From Chara braunii (Eukaryota > Streptophyta > Charophyceae > Charales > Characeae), in contig BFEA01000034.1 in NCBI GenBank assembly GCA_003427395.1, positions 3,415,976 through 3,477,331 on the forward strand: a stretch of DNA of 61,356 bases. Reading direction: 5' to 3'. The notes under the pieces were generated by a model. The model made no database searches. It saw nothing but the letters and a program-made list of their open reading frames with translations, and was not told where the DNA came from. Of this stretch, positions 36,201-45,458 are shown piece after piece (positions within the stretch are counted from its first letter, which is position 1; each line of letters opens with the position of its first letter). The position numbers were made by a program, and so were the translations under genes.

Positions 36201-37694
36201 GTTCACCCCAGTCCGATTACTTGTGGGGTGTGTCTCTCCCTCTGGACTGGGGTGAACAATGGCACACTTAAGTTTAGATGCAGGTGCCATTGTCCTGGAG
36301 TCTAGGTTTCTAAACTTAAGTGTGCAGGACAATGGCCAATGCTCCCACTTAAGTTTAGATGCAGGTGCCATTGTCCTGGAGTCTATTTATCGGAGCATTG
36401 GCTGCTCCAGTCCAATTTGAGAAGAAAGCATGATCGCAGCCAGGAGAAATGGATAGAGAAGCCAAACGAAAACTACAAATGGAGGCCAAACGGCGTATCT
36501 CAGTTGGTTTCACACACAAGTTGCATTTAGGTGGTCGTGGGTTCAATCCCCCTCGGCTGCCTGCGGCATGCTTGGTGTTCACCACCTGAGATAGTTCGCT
36601 TGGCCACCTTAGTCGGTCTTGGTAGGGCCCTGGGTTCTCTTAGAGGCCCTAGCTCCTGCTATCCCTCTCTGGTATAGTTGGGTAGGTAATGAGGTATATT
36701 GCTACACTTATGGAAATCGCTGATGTGACAAATCTGGCATCCGGGCCATCCGCAGTCCTTCAGGGCCGACGACCCGGATCGAGACGTGGTCTTAAGATTT
36801 TAAGATCGTGCGACGATCCATGTCGTCCGCGGTTCTACCGGGTGACAACCAGGATCCGCGGGCGATATTACGATTTTAAGGTCACATAACGATCTGGGCC
36901 GTCAGCCCTGTACCGGTTGGCGAACGGCCCAGATTAGAAGTTCGCAACTGAAAGGCCTGGGGAAAAACTGGTTCCAGGTGGGCCGGTCCCCTATCCGTCT
37001 ACGCTCAGGCTCTTCCCTCTACCCGGTAGATCAGGTTTGCACCCGTATAGATAGGTAGGTAGTGTGACGGATATCCCTACGCTTATAGAAATCACTACTG
37101 TGACAAATCTGGCATCCGGGCCATCCGCGGTCCTACCACGCCGACAACCCGGATCGTGATGTGGTCTTGAGATTTTTAGATCATGCGGCGATCTAGGTTG
37201 TCAGCGGTCCTACCAGGCTACAGCCAGGATCGACGTGCAGTTTTGAGATTTTAAGGTCGTGCAACGATCTGGGCCGTTGGCCCAGTACCGGTTGGCCAAC
37301 AGCCCAGATTCGAAGTTTGCAGCCGAAAGGAAGTTAGGGCTGCCCTGCCTGTGGAAAAACCGGTTCCATGTGGGTTGGTCCCGTCTTGGGGTGGTGGTGC
37401 ATTTTTTTATTTTTTATTTTTTTGTGAGTGGTGTGTAGTTTAAGGCAACACACACTGGGACGGGCACAGTGTATTGTTAACGAGACAACACACTCATGCG
37501 GATGCCCGCCTGCCCACCGGCCGCAAGCACACTCTCAAACACACATGGACGCATGCACACAAATGCATGGTAGGGAGACGGTCGTGGTGGAACCTCCTGA
37601 TGAGTTGGTGAAAGTCCAATGAAACAGTCTGGCACAGTGATGTTTTTTTTGCGGAGTTCACACAAACACACGAAGAGTGGGTAAACATACAAGT

Positions 37695-37790
<96 letters not shown>

Positions 37791-37890
37791 ATGCTCTCCT
37801 CTTTCGAGTCAGTCGTTACGGAGTCTAAGAGAGAGAGAGAGGAGGGAGTTTTTTTTGGTTGTTTTCTTTCTTTTTTTTATACTGTTTCTG

Positions 37891-37983
<93 letters not shown>

Positions 37984-37984
37984 N

Positions 37985-38056
<72 letters not shown>

Positions 38057-41000
38057 AGTGGAAAGCTGGCCCGGGCTCTTTGGAGACTTGCCATTATTCA
38101 TTGAACAGCTTTGTGTGTGTGCACTAAGACACACCACCTCTGATGAGTTGGTGTGGTGGCTTTAGTCGTATGTAGCAATTGTCAATCAGGACGAAATCAG
38201 CTGGCACATTAATGGCAAAAGGGAATCGCCTTCAAAGAAATTATGTTGATGATTTGATCACACCCGCACATCGTGTCGAATCATGTCACATGTACACACC
38301 GCACAGGTGCCTCCAAACTTGCATGTGTATGCCGTCATGCTAAGGTACACAGCATTAGGTGAGAGTATTACGACTACCTGACTTGTGTAACCAACATGTG
38401 CTTGTGCATGCATGTGCTGACTGTCAGACATGGCGCGTGTCATGTTTGTTTCAATTTATTCCGTTTTTCTGATTTTGCTTTCCATTTTTCATGTAGGGAC
38501 CAGACCTAGGGCAGGGATGTGAGACACTTTGGCAATGGTGATATATATATTCATGGTTTTCTATATGGCTGTTGAGGCGTTGCACTCATCTTCAACTGGG
38601 CCTCTTGGGATACCGAAGGGCATACTGACGGCCATGTATATTCCAGTGAGGAAGCTCATACCGTGCCCATAGTGGTGGTTAGTTTCCAGGTGTTGCAGGA
38701 CATGTTTCTTTATAATTCCGGTGAGGAAGCTCATACCATGCCCATAGTGGTGGTTAGTTTCCAGTGAGGAAGCTCATACCATGTTTCTTTGTAATTCCCG
38801 CATGTTGCACCAGCACAAACTGCTCTGCTGTTGTCTAAGGCTTGTTGCCACCTGCAGGGTGGAATATGTGCGTGCTGGGCATCAGGGCTTCATTGGTCGC
38901 TTGAGGGATTACATTATGCAGAAAGCCGTAGGCTCTTGCTCCCAGACTATCAACTGGCAGATGCAAGAGGTCAGCTTGGCCTGCTGTTACATACTTCAAT
39001 GAGTATGGGCAGAACCAAAGATAGGATGAGCATTTATGCAACGGAAGTCTGATAACGAACTGACTCACATAGACTGACTCACACCAACTGACTTACATGG
39101 CATCACTCCACACACATACAATCATGAGATGGTGGGGTCTGGGTCATTCATAGACGATACCCAGATCCCGTACACACATACACAGATGAAAGGTGGGAGG
39201 AGAGATGAAGGAGGTGGGAGGTAGATCACACCGATAGGTCACAACGATAGAGTCTGATAGGTCTCCGAAATGGTAGTCCAGAATGTCATATAGCAAGATC
39301 AAAATGTCGAGGACCAAAGGTCACCAATGTCGGAGATAACGGAGTCCAGATGTAACCGGTGTCCAACTGTGATGCAGCCGAGTATCAACCTCACCAATCT
39401 CCAAGTCTCCAATCAGGTAAGTACCACAGTCTCGTATCACCGAAATCCAACTCTGATCTCTGTCCAACTGAAGAAGAAGAAGAAGAAGAAGAAGAAGAAG
39501 AAGGAGGAAGAGGAGAGAGAGAGTGAGAGGGGACTGGCGAGGGAGAGGAGGAGAGACCCTCCAAGCTCCCGATACCTCAGGCGGTAAGAACCGCCGTGCA
39601 AGCTCAGTCGCCCACTGCTGCTCCTCTCGCTGCTGCGCTATGCTGCGCTCCTGCTTCAGCCCCTGCGCTAAGTTTAGCGCATCAAAACAGTGCCCTAGCA
39701 CTGACCATGCCGTGCCGGTAGAGTTCCGGTAGGCCGATCCCCCTACTGAGGCGGATACCGGTACTTATACCGGCGGGCAATGGTCTGGCCTCAATGCTGC
39801 GAGGCCAGGCCAGACCCTGGACCGTCCAGATGGACGGTTCAGCCTCAATCGGCGGGCGGCAGCTTCAAGAGCGCCGCCAGGCCCAAACGAAGTGTCGTTT
39901 GGGCCTACCCGATGGGTGATAGTCCAAAATCAGGCCTTTAGGGCCTGTAACCCCAAAGGTCGGGCCTTTAGGCCCTGGTGTGTCCCTCCGGCCCTAAGTC
40001 GGGTCCGGTAGGACCCGTGTGAGTCGAAGATGTAACACCTGCCTTTGGTTGCAAGCAACTATTGGGGCTGCGCTCAAGCTTTGGGCTTCTGGTTCGCTGC
40101 CTACAGGACTACCGTTGACCAATCAATTGAAAACATTTGTTATCTATCTGCCTGTATTGTTGTTTGTGGATGTGTAATGGGTTGCTTGTAGGTGGCAATC
40201 TGCATTTTTTTCCAAGTGTCAGTTAGCTCATATTATTTCTACTTGTCCGTTTCCTTTCTGTCGGGTCCTCTCCCGAAGATGGTACCGTCCAACCTTTTGA
40301 CTGCAGGGTCTGCCATCTGTGAATCAATGCCGCATATGCTTTATCGATGAGTAGAAGCCATGGCATCAGAAGTCTGCCGAAAGTGTTTGCACAACTGTTA
40401 ACGCCACTTGCATTATCCCTGCTTGTTATGTTATGACTTGTCTTTTCAGAGCAGCAATATTCTGGTGGACGTTGAAGGATGGGATGCAGAGGACACCATT
40501 CCTAAGGAGGAGGACAGTGAGAGCACTCTTGATGGGGATATCCAACAGGAAAAGAAGAAGAAGAACAGTACAGCTAATGATGACAAGGACGGTCAACCGA
40601 GCTCTACCAGAGGGAATGGCAGGCCTTGGGTAGTCCGTTCTGTGAAGATTTGCGACTTCAGCACTGCAGTCCATCTTGCATCGTCATCACAGATGACGCA
40701 TGCCAGAGGCAGGGAAGGAATGTGTTGTAGCAGCAGCTGTCACTGGCGAGCGCAGCTTTGTGACACTCCCCCAGCCGATAGATGTGTTGGGACACCGAGA
40801 TGGATGGCTCCTGAGGTTCTGAGGGCTATGTATATGCAAAATGCGTATGGACCGGTACGCTTTCTCTCCTTGCTTCTCAACTCACCTATACACCCGACCC
40901 TGAGTGTACGAGCTTGAATTTTGAATTTTGCCGCGGCTGAAAGCCATGGGCACCAGCTCTTGGAATATTGGAGTGGTACCGGTACCGGCCTCTGTTGCTG

Positions 41001-43018
41001 GACCTGCTGCCAGAAGATGGAATGAAAAAGGAGGCCGCTGTTTCACTCCTTGGCATCCAGCAAAACACCCATAGGAGAGAAGACCTGCATGTAGCACATT
41101 TCGGGTGCCAGATGCAGGCGCATGATCATGAATGGCTGCCTGTTCGCAAAACAAGCGAGCAGTAGTATATAATTTCTCCTTACAGATGAAAAGTTGAAAA
41201 TAAAATAAAGCAGAGGAACTTATTGCTCTACACGAGATTGCCTGCAAGATCTTAGGGCACCTCGGTTAGTCCTCTGACAGCTGCGCCGCTACATGTTCCA
41301 CACGAGATTCGTAGTGCGCACTTCCTGTGCCAAACACACGTGTGGATTCCCACAGGACTGCCCGTTCTCCTTGGGCAGGCACTCAAAAAAAAGTTTTTTT
41401 TGTCTTTTTCGTTTTTCCTTTCTTTTTGGTGCCAAAGAGGCAGGAGCACTTAACTTTTCTGCGCCGGTATGCAGACACAGAACGGGCGCTGGTACGTAAC
41501 CTGTGAATCACTGCATACTTGCCTACCGCGGGCGTCTCTGCGCTTTTTCCTGAAGTTTGAGGGCTTTCTGCCCTCATGTAGTGCATGCTCGGCATGTGGC
41601 GGGCATTTTGCCATTCTGTTCCTTTGTTTCAGTCGGGTTTTTTTTTTTTTTTGCGATAGCTGAACTTCGTCTGTGCATACGGGCATCTGTTTTCACATGC
41701 ACGGACTGAAGCAGCGGGCAGAACAACAGTCCATTTGCGTTTTTCTGCTGGGCCCACCTCTTTCTACCCCGTTGCACTGCCTGGCGTTCCCCGAGCCCCA
41801 AATGTTTATTGTGGCGACAAGTTTATTTTTCTTCAAGGCTCGGGCCATGTACTGGTAGTTTAAATCACCCACGACAATAGATTTGACCAATCAAGGGCAC
41901 GCACCGTTTTGGAAGACCATGTAGGCATGCCTTTTGAGAAATGCTGCAGGGATTGGGGATTGCTGGACTTGTGATGCCATATTCACATCATGTTTCAGCC
42001 GCATGCATCGCCGAAAGTTTGACAGGGCGCACACCATTTTGATAGATCATGTAGGCATGCCTTTTGAGAAAAAAACTGTTGGGATTGGTTACACCATGTT
42101 TCAGCCGCATGCATCCTCTAAAAGTGTTACAAAACAGTCTGTTGCAGCCCACGATTTCTTGCCCTTTTCTCCCTTTCTGCCTATGGCTCACCTGGGATAT
42201 CTTTGTCAAAATATGCGTTAATGATTTCTCTAGCTACCTGCGTCAAATCACCGGTCAGTTTTGGAGGTGCAGGGGTTGGGCCTGTCACTAGCCAGCCATG
42301 CTGTGCCTCCAGTGGCGGCAGTGTCTGTAGTGTGTTTGTGGGTGCGGCAGAGTGACCTTTGTTTCGTGGGGGGGTTGCGGGCTCATGATCGGGTGTGTGA
42401 ACCTGCAGACTGTGGAGTCTGTGGGTGGGTGATAGGCTGCGTTGATTTTTGCCAGGGGTACCCTAGAATGCAGTGCTTGGTCCTCACCGCGGGGTATTAG
42501 CTGTGGGGCAGGGGTTGGAGCGCACCTGCATCTGGGGTTGAGGTTTATATTCACTCGCAGTATCTATGGACCCTGCAGGCTGCCAATGATTTAACCTCTT
42601 GACGTGTCGGTGAAATGACACCAAGGATGATCCATCGTAAACTTGCGATTGTGTCATTAGTAGTTGCATGTCGATCGCCTTGCTATGACAGCTGCTGAGA
42701 GCATGCCGCATCAGGAAATGTTCCCTCATTGGAGGCATGAACTTGGACGTGGCTGCGACGGGGTTCCCTGTAGTACCACAATGATAATAAAAGGGTTTGA
42801 AAGGGAATGAAAGAAAAGAAGAAAACTGTACAGCTCTGTATAGTCTTCTCAGTGACATACTGTAAAGCAGCCTGTGATTATTGACAATCTGAAGGTCGTA
42901 GGGTTTTGCAATCGCTTTCGTCTTCCTGCACAGAGTTTGTGTAACGCTTGGTATGTTGTCACACTGTCAGCTTAAACCCGCCATCCTGCACTTTCAAGAG
43001 AGAGAGAAGGATCTGTGG

Positions 43019-43099
<81 letters not shown>

Positions 43100-43149
43100 N
43101 CCTCTCCCTCTCTCTCTCTCGTCTCCACGGATAGCATCAACAAAATCGA

Positions 43150-43238
<89 letters not shown>

Positions 43239-45413
43239 TTCTTTTGAATTTGATGCATTTCTCGATGTTCGCGGCTCGCCCATGACGGCTGATGGAAAGA
43301 CTCCTCGAACCTTTTTGAACTTTTTCGGTATGGGTGATGGAAAGAGTGTGGCTGGTGGGTGCATAGGGGCATTTGAGTATTTGTTCTGCAGGTGTATGCA
43401 TGCCATTCAGTGCAACTTCCAAGGTATTTGTTTGTCGGCTGTCGAGCAGAAAGTCCGTGTCTGGTGAATTGAGCTTTTGACTCTCCCACTTCTTCCTTTT
43501 GAAGGATTGGTGAGCTCATGTGTGTGTAATCACGTAATCACGTGCATGCCATTCTACTTAACTTGAGGGAACATGTCTGTTGGTGGTCTTGCAGCAAGTC
43601 GATATCTGGTCGTTTGGCTGTCTGCTGGTGGAGCTTTTGACCCTGGCGGTTCCTTATGAAGGCTTGTCAGATGCCTGTGTCCAATCGCACATTCAGGTGA
43701 GATACTGTTACCTGATCTCCGTTGTTGCTCGTTAGCGAGTGGATGTGGAAGGTCTGCTGTCGATCTGTGCAAGAGAGTGGATGTGATGTGGTTCGCACTT
43801 TTCTATATCTGGAGCGCTAACTTCTGTGAATGCTGGCTGCAACTGATTGTTGTACATGGTAGTCGGTCACCAATGTGTCTGGTGGATAGATTTGTCAATG
43901 ATGGTTTATTTTTATTATACCCCATGTCCTCCCATCCCATGTGTCAGTTGGGCAGACTGGGAACTGGCAACATTAACTGAGTGGCTTTCACAGGCTCTAG
44001 CGAGTGTGACTGATGTGTAGAAAATTGGGAAGTTAACTTAGTTAAGTGAACAGTTTTTGGGAGGCACATGGGTCAAAACAACAGCCTTGGCCTCCCTTTC
44101 GTCCCGTCGGCTGGCAGCAGGTCCAGGACTTCCGCCGTTTCACAGAGGCTGGTTTATGGTACCACCCTCAAATTTCCACATGGTGGTATCGGTGACCGGT
44201 CACCTTCGTTTTTTGTTTTTCTCTCCTTTTCTTTCTTTTTCTTTTTCCAGTCCCTTTCAGGCTCGCGAAATGCGTTTTTTTGGTTTGGTTTGTTAATTCA
44301 CCTCGAGTCGTACTGGTGGTTCAAGGACTCTGTGCATTCACATCTCTGCTGAAGTCTGTTCCAGTTCCGTGCATTGTACGGATGAACGACAGGTGTTGAA
44401 TTGTACGGATGAACGACAGGTGTTGAATGTAGGAATGCATGTCAGACATCGAAATTAGTAGTAATGTGTAGTTTCTCCGGTTAAACCACTAGTACCTTTC
44501 CCGCATGGGAAAATAGGGAAAACTGGCTGTTTTCCCAATCGCCTGAATTTTCGAAGGTTGGGCCTGACGACGACTGCCATTAATAAATCTGATCGGCAGC
44601 CGTTGTTTCGTTTCGGCCTCTGAAAAGGTCGGATGCCTACCCGAGGCCCGCTATTTTCCCAAGCGGCAAAGGTACTAGTGGTTTAAGGGAGAGAACAGGT
44701 GAATGCAGACCGGGGGAACAGAGGTGTAGAAGACAGAGAAGTGCAACCATTGGAATTCAATTAAATTGTGAGAGGGGAATGCACTGTAACGCGCAAGATG
44801 ACAGCGCCCAACTTGACTGCAGTTTAATCAAGAATGAAGAGTTGTCAAATGAAAAGTTGAAAACAATGTGTATTGTGTCCCTTCTTCGGGGCCGTATTGT
44901 TGTAGTGTGTGTATTGTATTATTTCGGGTCGCTATTCTTGTAGTGTGTAGAGTCTGTAGACCTAAGATGAAAACGAAGGGCATCAACAGGGAGGCATTCT
45001 GTGCAAAACGACTGTCCTCGCTCCTCTTCCGGTGGTGCATTGTCGGTTAATCTTTCATTTCTTTGGGGAATGCTTGGAATTCTACTCAGTAATCTCAATG
45101 AAGGCATTAGTTTGAGAAAGGTGGTGTCGTCCTTTAGAGACCACCTGTGTGTTCGCATTTCTGTGAGGAATGCTCAAATTTGAAATTTCCACAATCTCTG
45201 CCGAGGCGTTAGGTGCAGAAAGACGGACGGTCATTCGAGTGGGTGTCCCTCCCTAGCAGTCTTTCGATTTCTGGAGTCACGAGTGTCAAACCAGCCGCTA
45301 CGGCAATACGATTATATTATGAATATCATGTCTCTGTAGTATTTGGCCACTGAGTGATGGTTCTGGTTGTCTTCCCTGATCCGAGTTCCTTCCTTATAAC
45401 TGGCCCTTGTGAG

Positions 45414-45458
<45 letters not shown>

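Noticed and set aside
36489-36560. Functional tRNA gene
   Set aside because: A and B boxes are present but the acceptor and anticodon stems do not close, and the body is shared with another locus, so it is a SINE.
37677-38165. Open frames rich in Cys/Val and Arg/Glu at GT/GA tracts
   Set aside because: Microsatellite translations; the same applies at 42948-43285 and 47585-48050.
42593-42630. Sixth functional hammerhead motif
   Set aside because: GAAAC is absent and CTGATGA reads CTTGACG; kept only as a possible fossil.
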